Positions 31,688-41,179 of a stretch of 42,261 nt of DNA are shown here, piece after piece; the stretch's first letter is position 1, and each line of letters starts with the position of its first letter. The DNA lies in contig JAPOQD010000150.1 in assembly GCA_026710905.1 (NCBI GenBank), forward strand, positions 1 through 42,261, read 5' to 3'. The DNA comes from Halieaceae bacterium. GTDB lineage: Bacteria > Pseudomonadota > Gammaproteobacteria > Pseudomonadales > Halieaceae. The notes beneath the pieces are model-generated. The model was not told where the DNA came from. It worked only from the letters and a program-made list of their open reading frames with translations, and searched no databases. The position numbers and the translations under genes are program-made.

Positions 31688-32257
31688 CTATAAACGTAGC
31701 GGAGCAAAGATTGAAGCCAGGAAAAGGGCCCTGGCGGCAAATTGCTGCTGCGTTGATTGCCGTGGATTATGCAGCCAGCCCAGCAAGCCGGCGCTGAAAC
31801 TGAGATGAAGCAGCTCCGCCGCCAGCCCCAGGTCCAGGTCCTGACGCACATCGCCCTGCTGCTGCCCTGCATGCAGCAGGGTCTTCAGAGCCCGATACAG
31901 AGCGGGAGAGTCCAGGCACGAACCGTCATGCAGGAGCAACTCACGATGAAATTCCCCAGTCTGTTCCAGCACTCGTGCGCAGTGGGCAAACAACTGTTGC
32001 AGCCGCTGCGCAGTGCCCAGGGGTTTGCCCCGGTAGTGCTCGACCAACTGTTGCAGCCGCGCCGCCATTGCAGCCGCCATGGCATCAAGAATGGCCGGCT
32101 TGCCGCGGTAGTAGTTGAACAGGCTGGCCCGTGAAATGTCCGCGGCGGCGGCAATGTCTTCGACGGTAGTGGCAGCCACGCCCCGCTCCAGGAACAATTT
32201 CCGGGCCTCGCGCAGGATACGCTGGGAGATAGCTTGCTTTTTTGCTTCGCGGAGCAT
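31688..32257 (-). CDS. TetR/AcrR-family transcriptional regulator
   Basis: The 189-aa protein has an N-terminal helix-turn-helix (ILREARKLFLERGVAATTVE, DIAAAADISRASLFNYYRGK) and a divergent helical ligand domain. It lies directly upstream of the LLM oxidoreductase and divergent from the zinc-type dehydrogenase, so either may be its target. In the shared 115-bp promoter region two GGACTA/AGACTA elements occur near 32270 and 32290, possible half-sites. Confidence 0.88.
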   Translation of the reverse strand: MLREAKKQAISQRILREARKLFLERGVAATTVEDIAAAADISRASLFNYYRGKPAILDAMAAAMAARLQQLVEHYRGKPLGTAQRLQQLFAHCARVLEQTGEFHRELLLHDGSCLDSPALYRALKTLLHAGQQQGDVRQDLDLGLAAELLHLSFSAGLLGWLHNPRQSTQQQFAARALFLASIFAPLRL

Positions 32258-32372
32258 AAATATGGATACTAGTCCAAGTTTATATAATAGTCTAATTTTG
32301 TCAAAAATACGGTCTGGATAAAACTTGTGCTATTGTTCCGTACAATTCGCACCGACTTGGGAGGACGCGGCC

Positions 32373-33407
32373 ATGAATACGATGCCCCTGGTACAGATCC
32401 ACGGTGTAAACGATGTCCGCATTGATCAGGTGCCGGTGCCTGTCCCAGGGCCGGAGGATGTGCTGATCGAAGTTGTCAACTGCGGGATTTGCGGTAGCGA
32501 CCTTGGTTATATCGGCATGGGCGGGGTCATGCCTGACAGGCAGCCCATGCCGCTGGGACATGAGCTTTCCGGCAAGGTCAGCGCGGTTGGCTCCGCTGTG
32601 ACCGAGGTGACCCCGGGCCAGCGCGTGGTGGTCAATCCGATCGCCAACGGCACGGCGATAGGCAACGGTGGCCCCGAGGGCGGTTTTGCCCCCTGGCTGC
32701 TGGTTACCGGCGCCGCCCAAGCGCCCGACGCTGTGCTTCCATTACCCGAGCCGCTCAGTTATGAACAGGGCGCCATGGTGGAACCTCTGTCGGTGGCCAT
32801 GCACGGGGTCAACCGATCCGGTGTCGAGGCCGGTCAGAGTGTCCTGGTGATGGGCGCCGGCCCCATCGGGCTTTGCGCGGTGGTGGTTCTGAAATATTGC
32901 GGAGTGGAGGATATTGTGGTGGTCGACCAGTCGGCGCACCGCCTCTCCATTGCAGCGCAACTGGGCGCCACGGTCACCTGCGATGCGCGGCGCCAGGATC
33001 TTGCCGCAGTACTCGGGGACCATCACGGAAAGACCAGCTACTATGGTTCAACCGTGGTGGGCACTGACCTCTACATCGAGGCCACCGGCGTTGGCGCGGT
33101 ACTGGAACAAGCTGTTTCACTGGCCAAACCCGACGCAGGAATTGTCGTGATCGGGGTTCACAAGGCGCCGATTCAATTCAATCCGATGGCTTTGATGATG
33201 AAGGAACTGCGCATGGTCGGTTCCATGGGTTACGCCAAAGAGTTCTCCGCTGTCATCGACATGATGCGCAGCGGAGCGGTCGATTTCTCTGCCCTGATCA
33301 GTCATCGCTTTGAGCTGGAGGAGTTCCCGGCGGCGCTGGCCGTGGCCGGCGACCCGCAACGGGCCGCCAAGGTCATGGTTTCGATAAACCCCCAAGCTGG
33401 CGGCTGA
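32373..33407 (+). CDS. Medium-chain (zinc-type) alcohol/polyol dehydrogenase
   Basis: The 344-aa protein has the catalytic zinc ligand region VNCGICGSDL and GHELSG, and the NAD(P) motif GAGPIGL. The chosen ATG has GGGAGG upstream; a longer frame from 32325 lacks this. The lobe that usually holds four structural-zinc cysteines after the GxxVVVxP motif is replaced by PIANGTAIGNGGPEGGFAPW, so the structural zinc appears to be lost. It resembles butanediol or threonine dehydrogenase-like enzymes; the substrate is unknown. It diverges from tetR. Confidence 0.85.
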   Translation: MNTMPLVQIHGVNDVRIDQVPVPVPGPEDVLIEVVNCGICGSDLGYIGMGGVMPDRQPMPLGHELSGKVSAVGSAVTEVTPGQRVVVNPIANGTAIGNGGPEGGFAPWLLVTGAAQAPDAVLPLPEPLSYEQGAMVEPLSVAMHGVNRSGVEAGQSVLVMGAGPIGLCAVVVLKYCGVEDIVVVDQSAHRLSIAAQLGATVTCDARRQDLAAVLGDHHGKTSYYGSTVVGTDLYIEATGVGAVLEQAVSLAKPDAGIVVIGVHKAPIQFNPMALMMKELRMVGSMGYAKEFSAVIDMMRSGAVDFSALISHRFELEEFPAALAVAGDPQRAAKVMVSINPQAGG

Positions 33408-33450
33408 GCGCGAAAAGGAGGGCGCTGCACTGCCGCGCCAGGCCGGAGTC

Positions 33451-33831
33451 ATGAATTACGATCAGGCGCGGCGCTACCTGTTACTGCGGCCCGAGGCCTT
33501 TGAAGATTTCCCCTTTGGTCCGGACATCGCTGTCATGAAAATCAAGGGCAAAATGTTCGCCACTCTCAGCCGAGGCGAGCAGTTCGCCAGCATGAACCTG
33601 AAATGCGACCCCTGGGAAGCGCAAATTCTGCGTGATATATTCACCGGAGTGCTGCCGGGCTATCACATGAACAAGCAGCACTGGAATACGGTGCTGTTGG
33701 ACGGCACGGTTCCCGGCCCGGAAATAGAGCGTATGATAGACCGCTCTTACGGGCTGGTGGTGAAGGGCTTGAAGAAAGTTCAACGAGAGGCGCTGGTTCT
33801 CGCCTATGGTGAGCGGGAAGTCTTCAGGTAA
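33451..33831 (+). CDS. MmcQ/YjbR-family protein
   Basis: The 126-aa protein matches the MmcQ/YjbR fold: ARRYLLLRPEAFEDFPFG, DIAVMKIKGKMFATLS, NLKCDP, GYHMNKQHWNTV and IDRSYGLVVKGL. These small proteins have a double-wing DNA-binding-like (CyaY-like) fold and no settled function. Its stop overlaps the desaturase start (TAATG), so the two are translated together. Confidence 0.85.
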   Translation: MNYDQARRYLLLRPEAFEDFPFGPDIAVMKIKGKMFATLSRGEQFASMNLKCDPWEAQILRDIFTGVLPGYHMNKQHWNTVLLDGTVPGPEIERMIDRSYGLVVKGLKKVQREALVLAYGEREVFR

Positions 33832-34742
33832 TGATGAATATTTCGGAGTTTCTCAGCCGCGAAGAAATCGCCGGATTTTCCCGGCGCAGCTATTGGCAGG
33901 CGCTGCGCATGCTGCTGCTCAATTGGGGGGCGGTGCTGCTGGTGTTCTGGTTCGCCACCTCCTGGCCCAACCCGCTGAGCTTGCTGGCCGCCGTCATGTT
34001 GCTGGCCGGCAGGCAACTGGGGCTGGCGGTACTCATGCACGAGTGCGGGCACAATACCCTGTTCCCCTCAAGGTGGTTGAACCGCTGGTGCGGCCAGTGG
34101 CTGGCTGCGGCGCCCACCTTTGCCGACCTCAACAAATACGCCAGCGGACACAACGGTCATCATCGGTGGGTTGGTACGGCTGAGGACCCCGACCTTTCCA
34201 ATTACCGGGCCTACCCGGTTCCCAGGGCCAGCTTCAAACGCAAGATGCAACGAGATCTGACCGGGCAAACCGGCTACAAGTTGCTGCGCTACGTGTTGGT
34301 TAATGCCGCGGCTATTTTTTCCTCGGACCGGAACCAGCGGCAACGGGCGCTGCCCTTTGCACAGCAGGTGCTGGTAAACGTGGTTCTGGCCCTGCTGCTG
34401 GGTATCGTCTTCGCGCCCTGGGCGTACCTGTTGTGGCTGGCTTCCTTTTTCACCACATACATGGTGATTGTGCGCATCCGCCAGGTGGCGGAGCACGCCG
34501 CGGTTCCAAACCCCCTCCATGATGACCCGCGACAGCATACCCGCACCACCATTCCCCGTTGGTGGGAACGCGGTTTTTTTGCTCCCAACTACGTGAACTA
34601 TCACCTGGAACACCATTTGCTGGCCGGTGTGCCCTGTTATCGGCTCAAGGCGCTGCACGCCCTGTTGAAGCAGCGCGATTTCTACAGCAACACGCGCATT
34701 TTCCAAGGCTACAACGAAGTGTTACGGCACGCGGTCGCCTAG
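33831..34742 (+). CDS. Membrane fatty acid desaturase
   Basis: The 303-aa integral membrane di-iron enzyme has the three histidine boxes HECGH (70-74), HNGHH (107-111) and HLEHH (258-262), plus an additional H222 in RQVAEHA. Membrane helices lie at about 27-65 and 176-215. It would insert a double bond into, or hydroxylate, an acyl or related lipid. It is coupled to the MmcQ gene; the precise substrate is not evident. Confidence 0.86.
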   Translation: MMNISEFLSREEIAGFSRRSYWQALRMLLLNWGAVLLVFWFATSWPNPLSLLAAVMLLAGRQLGLAVLMHECGHNTLFPSRWLNRWCGQWLAAAPTFADLNKYASGHNGHHRWVGTAEDPDLSNYRAYPVPRASFKRKMQRDLTGQTGYKLLRYVLVNAAAIFSSDRNQRQRALPFAQQVLVNVVLALLLGIVFAPWAYLLWLASFFTTYMVIVRIRQVAEHAAVPNPLHDDPRQHTRTTIPRWWERGFFAPNYVNYHLEHHLLAGVPCYRLKALHALLKQRDFYSNTRIFQGYNEVLRHAVA

Positions 34743-34762
34743 CCCGCAACATCGCGGTTATC

Positions 34763-36292
34763 TCAGTCATGCTGCAGGCGTAAACCCAGGGAACCCACGC
34801 CCAGTATCAACAACAATGTAGCCAGACACAGGAACAGCAACGGCCTGGAACCGATGCGGGAAAAAGGCGTGCTGCCCAGCATTAACTGAACTTCGCCGCT
34901 CAGTGTGGTTCTCGCAAAGCGTTCCGTTTGCGCCACAACTTGCCCACGTTCGTCAATGATGGCGGAGATTCCGTCATTGGTCGCCCGGACCAGGTAACGG
35001 CCATTTTCCAGTGCGCGCATCCGCGCCATCTGCAGATGTTGAATCGGCCCGATGGAAGAGCCGAACCAACTGTCGTTGCTGACTGTCAACATCAGGTCGG
35101 TATCGCGGGCGTACGCCCGCACCAGGTCCGGGTAGACGATCTCGTAACAGATAAAGGGAGACAGGCGAAAATCGTGGGCCAGCAACGGAGCCTGGTCCGG
35201 GCCGCCGGCAGTGGCGGCGGCCATGGGCAGCTCAAAAAAAGCGAGGAGCCCACGCAACTGCCGCTCCAGGGGCACATACTCACCAAAGGGCACCAACCGC
35301 TGCTTGTGGTAATGGCCGCTGCCTTCGCCCATGCCCACAATACTGTTGAAGGTTTCTCCACTTTCCGGCTCGCGCCAGGGAATTCCGAGAAACAGCGCAG
35401 TATTGTTCGCGGCGGCGCGCTGCGCCAGCGGCTGGAGAAAGTCCTGAGCGCGCTGGTAGTAATTGGGAATGGCGGCCTCGGGCCACAGCACCAGGTGCGT
35501 GGAGAGCAGGGGCTCGGTCATCTGTTGATACAGATCAAGGGTGTCTGCATAGTACTCCCGGCGCCACTTTAGCTGTTGCGGAATATTGGCTTGCACCAGG
35601 CCGACACTGAGTGGTTGCTCACGCGCGGGAGCAACCCATTTCGCCTGCTGCAGTTGCCAGCCGATCAACCAAAGGGCAGTGATCATGGTTCCGTAGATCA
35701 GCAGGGCCTGGGCGTGGCGGCGCATATAGGCCAGGTACAGGCAACTGGCGCTGAACGCCAGGATCAGCGACAAGCTGTATACGCCACCCAGCGGCGCCCA
35801 GCCATCGGCCCAGGTATCCAGTGCGGAATAACCCAGGAACAACCAGGGAAAACCTGTCAGCAGCCAACTCCGCAGCCATTCGAACAGCACCCACAGCGCC
35901 GGGAAACCGAGCAGCATTCCGGCCATCAGGTCGCGAAAGAAACGGGCGTATATCCAGGCGAAAACGGCTTGCAACAAGGCCATACCGGCGGTCAGCAACG
36001 CCGTCAGGAAGCCGGCCAGAAGCACACCGGCATTGCTGTGGTCGTGAATGCTGACATAGACCCAGGAAATTCCGGTGCCGAACATCCCCAACCCGTAAAC
36101 CCAGCCGTACAGCATGGCCAGCCTGGCGCTGCAATTACGCAGCAGGGCCAAATACAGGCAACAACTGAGAATCGCGGCAGGCCAGACTTGGTACGGCGCC
36201 AGCGACAAGGTGACCAGACTGCCGGCCAACAGCGCGAGCAGAGACTTGCCGAGAATTCTTTGGGGGACGGGCGGGTCAGCGGTTACCGACAT
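34763..36292 (-). CDS. lnt: Apolipoprotein N-acyltransferase Lnt
   Basis: Lnt adds the third acyl chain to lipoproteins at the inner membrane. The N-terminal half has about six membrane helices; the C-terminal half is a nitrilase-like domain with the catalytic triad in LVLWPEAAIP (E), HYHKQRLVPFGEY (K) and SPFICYEIVYP (C). The ATG at 36292 gives 509 aa and overlaps the corC end by 17 bp; a GTG at 36304 adds four residues. Confidence 0.95.
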   Translation of the reverse strand: MSVTADPPVPQRILGKSLLALLAGSLVTLSLAPYQVWPAAILSCCLYLALLRNCSARLAMLYGWVYGLGMFGTGISWVYVSIHDHSNAGVLLAGFLTALLTAGMALLQAVFAWIYARFFRDLMAGMLLGFPALWVLFEWLRSWLLTGFPWLFLGYSALDTWADGWAPLGGVYSLSLILAFSASCLYLAYMRRHAQALLIYGTMITALWLIGWQLQQAKWVAPAREQPLSVGLVQANIPQQLKWRREYYADTLDLYQQMTEPLLSTHLVLWPEAAIPNYYQRAQDFLQPLAQRAAANNTALFLGIPWREPESGETFNSIVGMGEGSGHYHKQRLVPFGEYVPLERQLRGLLAFFELPMAAATAGGPDQAPLLAHDFRLSPFICYEIVYPDLVRAYARDTDLMLTVSNDSWFGSSIGPIQHLQMARMRALENGRYLVRATNDGISAIIDERGQVVAQTERFARTTLSGEVQLMLGSTPFSRIGSRPLLFLCLATLLLILGVGSLGLRLQHD

Positions 36293-37121
36293 GTACCCGC
36301 ACACTGTGAATCTTGCGCCGGTCCGAGTTGATCACCTGAAACTCAAACCCTTCCAGTTCAATCTTTTCGTTGCGTGAGGGCAGGTAACCGAATTGCTGCA
36401 TGACCAGCCCACCGATGGTTTCGAATTCGTCATCGCTGAAATCGCAATCGAATTCGCGGTTGAAATCATCGATGGGAGTCAGCGCCTTGACCAGGTATTC
36501 CGCATCCCCGATCTTGCTGATGAACTGGTCGGCCTCCAGATCGGTTTCGTCCTCGATCTCGCCGACAATTTCCTCCAGGACATCCTCGATGGTGACCAGA
36601 CCGGCAACACCACCGTACTCGTCGATAACGATAGCCATGTGATTGCGGCTATTGCGGAATTCACGCAGTAATACATTCAGCCGCTTGCTCTCCGGCACCA
36701 GGACGACCGGCCGCATCAACGGGGTAACATCGGCCGGCTCCTCGCCGGGATTGAGCAGAAGGGGCAACAGATCCTTGGCCAACAATATACCCAGGACCTC
36801 GCCGGCGTTATCACCCATTACCGGATAGCGCGAGTGTACCGATTCGGCAACCTGGTGCAGGATCTCTTCAAGCCCCGCGTCTGCCCGGATCACTTCCATC
36901 TGGGGCCGGGGCACCATGATGTGCCGCACCTGCATATCGGCAACTCGCATGGCGCCCTCGATAATGCCCTGCGCCTCGTCATCGATGACCTCATTGTCGT
37001 GGGCTGCGGCGATATGGTCACGCAAACTCCGGCGGGATTTGGGTCCGGTCGAAAGGCGCAGGGCGATTTTTTCGAGCCAGGAGGTCCTGCCCTCCTCGCC
37101 GTTTGAGCGGTCTTCGCTCAT
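36276..37121 (-). CDS. corC: CorC/YbeX, CBS-domain protein
   Basis: The 281-aa protein starts MSEDRSNGEEG at 37121 with AGGA upstream; its ATG overlaps the ybeY stop (ATGA). Two CBS domains (about 60-185: HIMVPRPQMEVI, SRYPVM, HMAIVIDEYGGVAGLVTIED) are followed by a CorC-HlyC domain (FETIGGLVMQQFGYLP). The family is tied to Mg2+/Co2+ efflux and, for YbeX, to ribosome-linked processes. Confidence 0.94.
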   Translation of the reverse strand: MSEDRSNGEEGRTSWLEKIALRLSTGPKSRRSLRDHIAAAHDNEVIDDEAQGIIEGAMRVADMQVRHIMVPRPQMEVIRADAGLEEILHQVAESVHSRYPVMGDNAGEVLGILLAKDLLPLLLNPGEEPADVTPLMRPVVLVPESKRLNVLLREFRNSRNHMAIVIDEYGGVAGLVTIEDVLEEIVGEIEDETDLEADQFISKIGDAEYLVKALTPIDDFNREFDCDFSDDEFETIGGLVMQQFGYLPSRNEKIELEGFEFQVINSDRRKIHSVRVHVGNR

Positions 37122-37585
37122 AATCCTGCCCCGCTGTAGGGACAGGGGAAACCCAGTGAGCCCAGAATCTCTCTTTCCATGGATTCCATGGCCCTGGCCG
37201 CCGACGCTTTTCCGTGTTCGTAGCCCAACAAGTGCAGGCAGCCATGCACCAGCAGGTGGCACCAGTGGGCGGCCAGGGCCTTGCCTTGTTGTGCGGCCTC
37301 CCCGGCCACTACGCCGGCGCAGATGACGATGTCGCCGAGCAGGGCGGACTTGGCCTCACTGGGCGGGTCCCAGGGAAAGGCGAGGACATTGGTGGCGCTG
37401 TTCCGCCCCCGGTACCGGCGGTTCAAGCGCAGCATCTCCGGCTCGCCGACCAGCCGAACGACGACTTCGGCCGCGCGGCGGCCAGGGGTAGTTTTGTCCA
37501 GCGCCGCCGCGATCCACTGGCGTATGTCTGTTTCTTCAGGTACCGGTTCGCCACAGGCGACCTGAATCTCCACTTGCAACTTCAT
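37118..37585 (-). CDS. ybeY: Endoribonuclease YbeY
   Basis: The 155-aa zinc metalloprotein has the signature HLLVHGCLHLLGYEH, whose three histidines bind zinc, and NVLAFPWD. YbeY processes the 16S rRNA 3' end and takes part in ribosome quality control. It overlaps both ybeZ and corC by 4 bp. Confidence 0.95.
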   Translation of the reverse strand: MKLQVEIQVACGEPVPEETDIRQWIAAALDKTTPGRRAAEVVVRLVGEPEMLRLNRRYRGRNSATNVLAFPWDPPSEAKSALLGDIVICAGVVAGEAAQQGKALAAHWCHLLVHGCLHLLGYEHGKASAARAMESMEREILGSLGFPCPYSGAGL

Positions 37586-38625
37586 CCTCCCGGCCTGTCG
37601 ACAAGGGTGCTGGGCGGGCCGGCCTCAAAGCGGTCGTAGGCATCGACAATACTTTGCACCAGGGGGTGGCGAACTACGTCCCGGTTCTGGAAGTAGGTAA
37701 AGCCTATGCCCTCCACCCCGTTCAGCACCTCCATGATATGGATCAGCCCTGACAGCGCGCCCCTGGGCAGGTCAATCTGGGTTACGTCCCCGGTAATCAC
37801 CGCGGTGGAGCCGAAGCCGATACGGGTCAAAAACATCTTTATCTGCTCCCGTGTGGTGTTCTGGGCTTCATCGAGGATGATGAAAGCGTTGTTGAGGGTC
37901 CGTCCCCGCATGAAAGCCAGGGGCGCCACTTCGATGATGTTCCGTTCGATGTACTTGTTGACCGTTTCGAAACCCAGCATTTCGTAGAGAGCATCGTAGA
38001 GGGGCCGCAGGTAGGGATCTATTTTCTGCGCCAGGTCTCCTGGCAGGTAGCCCAGCTTTTCGCCGGCCTCCACCGCCGGACGCACCAGCAGGATACGTCG
38101 CACCCGCTCTTCAAGCAGAGCCGCCACGGCGCAGGCCACCGCCAGGTAAGTCTTGCCGGTGCCCGCCGGACCAATGCCGAAGTTGATATCGGTTTTGGCC
38201 ATGCTGCGCACATAGGCTTGTTGGTTCTTGCCCCGGGGTTTTACCGAAGTACTCCTGGTGCGGATGATGGTCAGCGGCTCTACAGAGTGGTCAACGGCCG
38301 GCGGCGATTCCATGGAGAACTGTTGGAGTTGCAAATGCACGGACTCGGGGCCCAGCCCGACACCCCGGCACACCTCGGAATAGAGTTCCTGCAACACCAG
38401 CCCGGTGGTGGAGACCTCTGCGGACGAGCCGTCTACCGTGAACTGGTTGCCGCGCGCACGGATCAACACACCGAGGCGTTGTTCTATTTGTCGCAAGTGT
38501 TGGTCAAACTGTCCGCAGAGCGTGGCCAGATGACGGGGGTCGTCCGGCTCCAGAACAAAGGTCTGCCGAGAGGAGTCGTTGTCGCTGTTCAAATTGGCCT
38601 TCTGCCGCCTGCCGGCGCCAAACAC
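37582..38625 (-). CDS. ybeZ: PhoH-like ATPase YbeZ
   Basis: The 347-aa protein has an N-terminal KH-like part and a PhoH P-loop domain: GIGPAGTGKTYLAVA, LLVRPAVEAGEKLGYLPG, FIILDEAQNTT and ITGDVTQIDLP. It is a probable RNA-linked ATPase that partners YbeY. The start is GTG. Conserved order miaB-ybeZ-ybeY-corC-lnt. Confidence 0.95.
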   Translation of the reverse strand: MFGAGRRQKANLNSDNDSSRQTFVLEPDDPRHLATLCGQFDQHLRQIEQRLGVLIRARGNQFTVDGSSAEVSTTGLVLQELYSEVCRGVGLGPESVHLQLQQFSMESPPAVDHSVEPLTIIRTRSTSVKPRGKNQQAYVRSMAKTDINFGIGPAGTGKTYLAVACAVAALLEERVRRILLVRPAVEAGEKLGYLPGDLAQKIDPYLRPLYDALYEMLGFETVNKYIERNIIEVAPLAFMRGRTLNNAFIILDEAQNTTREQIKMFLTRIGFGSTAVITGDVTQIDLPRGALSGLIHIMEVLNGVEGIGFTYFQNRDVVRHPLVQSIVDAYDRFEAGPPSTLVDRPGG

Positions 38626-38646
38626 GTTAGTAAGAATAGCCGGGTT

Positions 38647-40044
38647 TCAGCTACAGTCAACATGGGCGGCGGCTGGTGGCCGTACCTTCTGGTGAGTTCC
38701 ATGGTCCAGTAGTTGACCCCGCAGCGAATTGGGCAGGGCCTCGGTGATGAGCACTTTGGCGAATTCGCCGATAAGTCCACGGTCTTCGCAAGAGAAATTG
38801 ACCACCTTGTTGTGCTCGGTCCGGCCCTGCAACTGGCCGGGGTCCTTCCTGGAAACGCCGCTTACCAGGATAGTTTGCCGGGTGCCGGCCAAGCGCCTTC
38901 CCATGGCCAGAGCCTGTTGGTTGATGCGAGCCTGCAGCACCTGTAAACGCTGCTTTTTTACCGCCTCATCGGTGTGGTCCGGCAGGGCTGCCGCGGGGGT
39001 ACCGGGGCGTGGGCTATAGATAAAGCTGAATGAAGAGTCGAACTCGATATCTTCAATCAATTTCATGGTGGCGGCAAAATCGGTCTCGGTCTCACCGGGG
39101 AAACCGACGATAAAATCTGAGGAAATACTGATGCCGGGGCGAATTTTTCGCAGCGCACGGATTTTGGACCGGTATTCCAGTGCGGTATGGCCCCGTTTCA
39201 TGGCCATGAGAATCCGGTCAGAGCCGCTTTGCACCGGCAGGTGCAGGTGATTCGCCAACTGCGGAATCTCCGCATAGGCCTGGATCAGCGCATCGTTGAA
39301 TTCCACCGGGTGGGAGGTGGTGTAGCGGAGCCGCCGGATGCCGGGAATGGCAGCGACACAGCCCAGCAATTCGGCAAAATCCACGGTTTCACCCAGATGG
39401 TTTTTCCCCCGGTAGGCATTGACGTTTTGTCCCAGCAAAGTAACTTCCTTGACACCACCGCCGGCCAGATGTGCGACTTCGGCAATCACGTCATCCTGCG
39501 GCCGGCTGACTTCTTCACCGCGGGTGTAGGGTACGACGCAGAAGCTGCAGTACTTGCTGCAGCCTTCCATCACCGAAACGAAGGCGGAGGCGCCGGCCAC
39601 TTGCGGTGGTGGCAGCGAGTCAAATTTTTCGATTTCCGGGAAGCTGACATCAATAACAATGGGCGTCTTCGGTCCCTCCCCGGCGGTGCGGCGCTGCTCC
39701 AGCATTTCCGGCAGGCGATGCAGGGTCTGCGGCCCGAAGATCAGGTCCACATAGGGCGCGCGTTTGCCGATCTCCTCTCCCTCCTGGCTGGCGACGCAGC
39801 CCCCCACGCCGATAATCAGCCGCGGGTTCTTCCGCTTCAGATGTTTCCAGCGGCCCAGTTGGTGAAACACCTTCTCCTGCGCCTTTTCCCGGATGGAACA
39901 GGTATTCAGCAGCAGTACATCCGCCTGTTCAGGGCTCTGGGCTGCCTCCAGTTGATGGCTGTCCCGCAGCAGGTCTCTCATGCGGGCGGAGTCGTACTCG
40001 TTCATCTGGCAACCGTGGGTTTGTATGAATAGTTTTTGCGCCAC
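38647..40044 (-). CDS. miaB: tRNA-2-methylthio-N6-isopentenyladenosine synthase MiaB
   Basis: This radical-SAM methylthiotransferase modifies A37 of tRNAs reading UNN codons. The GTG start at 40044 gives 465 aa starting like E. coli MiaB ([19 protein letters not shown]). Cluster 1 cysteines are in [17 protein letters not shown] and GVGGCVAS; the radical SAM motif is CSKYCSFC. A longer frame from an ATG at 40113 runs over the likely promoter TATAAT (40084-40079) and is rejected. First gene of the ybe cluster. Confidence 0.96.
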   Translation of the reverse strand: MAQKLFIQTHGCQMNEYDSARMRDLLRDSHQLEAAQSPEQADVLLLNTCSIREKAQEKVFHQLGRWKHLKRKNPRLIIGVGGCVASQEGEEIGKRAPYVDLIFGPQTLHRLPEMLEQRRTAGEGPKTPIVIDVSFPEIEKFDSLPPPQVAGASAFVSVMEGCSKYCSFCVVPYTRGEEVSRPQDDVIAEVAHLAGGGVKEVTLLGQNVNAYRGKNHLGETVDFAELLGCVAAIPGIRRLRYTTSHPVEFNDALIQAYAEIPQLANHLHLPVQSGSDRILMAMKRGHTALEYRSKIRALRKIRPGISISSDFIVGFPGETETDFAATMKLIEDIEFDSSFSFIYSPRPGTPAAALPDHTDEAVKKQRLQVLQARINQQALAMGRRLAGTRQTILVSGVSRKDPGQLQGRTEHNKVVNFSCEDRGLIGEFAKVLITEALPNSLRGQLLDHGTHQKVRPPAAAHVDCS

Positions 40045-40153
40045 TGGCCTGTTGGGGGTAGTAAGCTGGGGGCTGGGGATTATACACGTAACCGCGGTAA
40101 AGTGTGGTAGCATCGTCGCATCACTGACGGACTCATTGCTGCATCCGAAGACT

Positions 40154-40501
40154 ATGGCGCAACCGATTTACAAGGTCGTTTTCCTGAACCGCAACAAGGT
40201 GTACGAGATGTACGCCCGGCAGATTTTTCAAAGCGATATGTGGGGTTTCATCGAGATCGAGGAATTTGTCTTCGGCGAGCGCAGCCAACTGGTGGTGGAC
40301 CCCGCCGAAGAACGGCTCAAGAGCGAATTTGGTGGCGTCAAACGCAGCTATATCCCGATGCATGCGATTGTCCGTATCGACGAGGTGGAAAAGGAAGGCG
40401 CCGCCACCATCAGCGATGCCAAGGGTTCGGAAAGCAATGTTGCCGCTTTTCCCATGTCCGGCCCCATACCCACCAAGCAGGGTGGAGACGAATCCCCCTA
40501 A
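40154..40501 (+). CDS. DUF1820 family protein
   Basis: The 115-aa protein begins [20 protein letters not shown] and contains [20 protein letters not shown], the DUF1820 pattern, ending in a loose polar tail. Function is unknown. Pseudomonas carries a homologue beside miaB, also as I recall. It diverges from miaB; the frame is open further upstream, but those codons overlap the miaB promoter. Confidence 0.85.
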   Translation: MAQPIYKVVFLNRNKVYEMYARQIFQSDMWGFIEIEEFVFGERSQLVVDPAEERLKSEFGGVKRSYIPMHAIVRIDEVEKEGAATISDAKGSESNVAAFPMSGPIPTKQGGDESP

Positions 40502-40580
40502 CCCGCATTCACGGTTGCACTATGCCGGTAGATCCCCGATTTGCGGAAAGCCAACAGCAAGACGGGTTGGCTGGCAGAGA

Positions 40581-41003
40581 TTACTGCAACTCCAGAAGAC
40601 GTCTTTTCACCGCTGCGCGAACCACGTCAACGTCAGCAAGTAGCGCTGCCACAGCGTCACTTTCCTTGCGGATCTTCGGCCAGGTTTCAGTCCATTCAGC
40701 CTTCAGGGCAGCAGAAGCCTGTTCAACATCCTGGCTGATCAACATGGAGAGATCGTAGACCAATCCAATTTTCACCCAGCCCAGCCGTGGACTACCCTCC
40801 ATCTCGTTGCCGTCATAGCGATTGATGTAGATAACCTGCTCAAATTCGGCAAGTTCCGTCAGCACCTGAAATGCGGCATTGCGTACGATATTGTTTTCCT
40901 CGGACTGCTCCAGCCGCCAGGCGTTGTAGCTGAAACCGCTTACCGCAAAAATCAAACTGATGATCGCGGTCGCACTCGCCGCCCGAAAATTACCTTTAGC
41001 CAT
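40581..41003 (-). CDS. Hypothetical protein with one N-terminal membrane helix
   Basis: The 140-aa protein is not recognised. An N-terminal membrane segment (about residues 9-28, SATAIISLIFAVSGFSYNAW) is followed by a helical region starting RLEQSEENNIVRNAAFQVL and a charged, probably helical C-terminal half. This suggests a membrane-anchored helical protein with its body on one side of the inner membrane. It has no obvious operon partner. Confidence 0.65.
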   Translation of the reverse strand: MAKGNFRAASATAIISLIFAVSGFSYNAWRLEQSEENNIVRNAAFQVLTELAEFEQVIYINRYDGNEMEGSPRLGWVKIGLVYDLSMLISQDVEQASAALKAEWTETWPKIRKESDAVAALLADVDVVRAAVKRRLLELQ

Positions 41004-41179
41004 CTCTCACTCCAAATCGGAAAACATCGAGGAAACATACAATACAATACGATTGTTACAAAATACGCCCCTCCCGCAGACAGTTCCAAGGGTGACGGGA
41101 GTACTGCGGCAATGCAGAATGGTCGCTGCGGGAAAAGACCTCCAAGGCAGAAGAAAAGCGGAAGCAGGGAGAACATGGC

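Noticed and set aside
37122..37262. N-terminal extension of corC.
   Set aside because: It lies inside ybeY; the ATG at 37121 has a ribosome site and the typical ATGA overlap.
39187..40032. A 281-codon plus-strand frame opposite miaB.
   Set aside because: Antisense to miaB and without recognisable protein features.
40045..40113. N-terminal extension of miaB from an ATG at 40113.
   Set aside because: It spans the likely miaB promoter and adds residues foreign to the family; GTG at 40044 gives the normal N-terminus.
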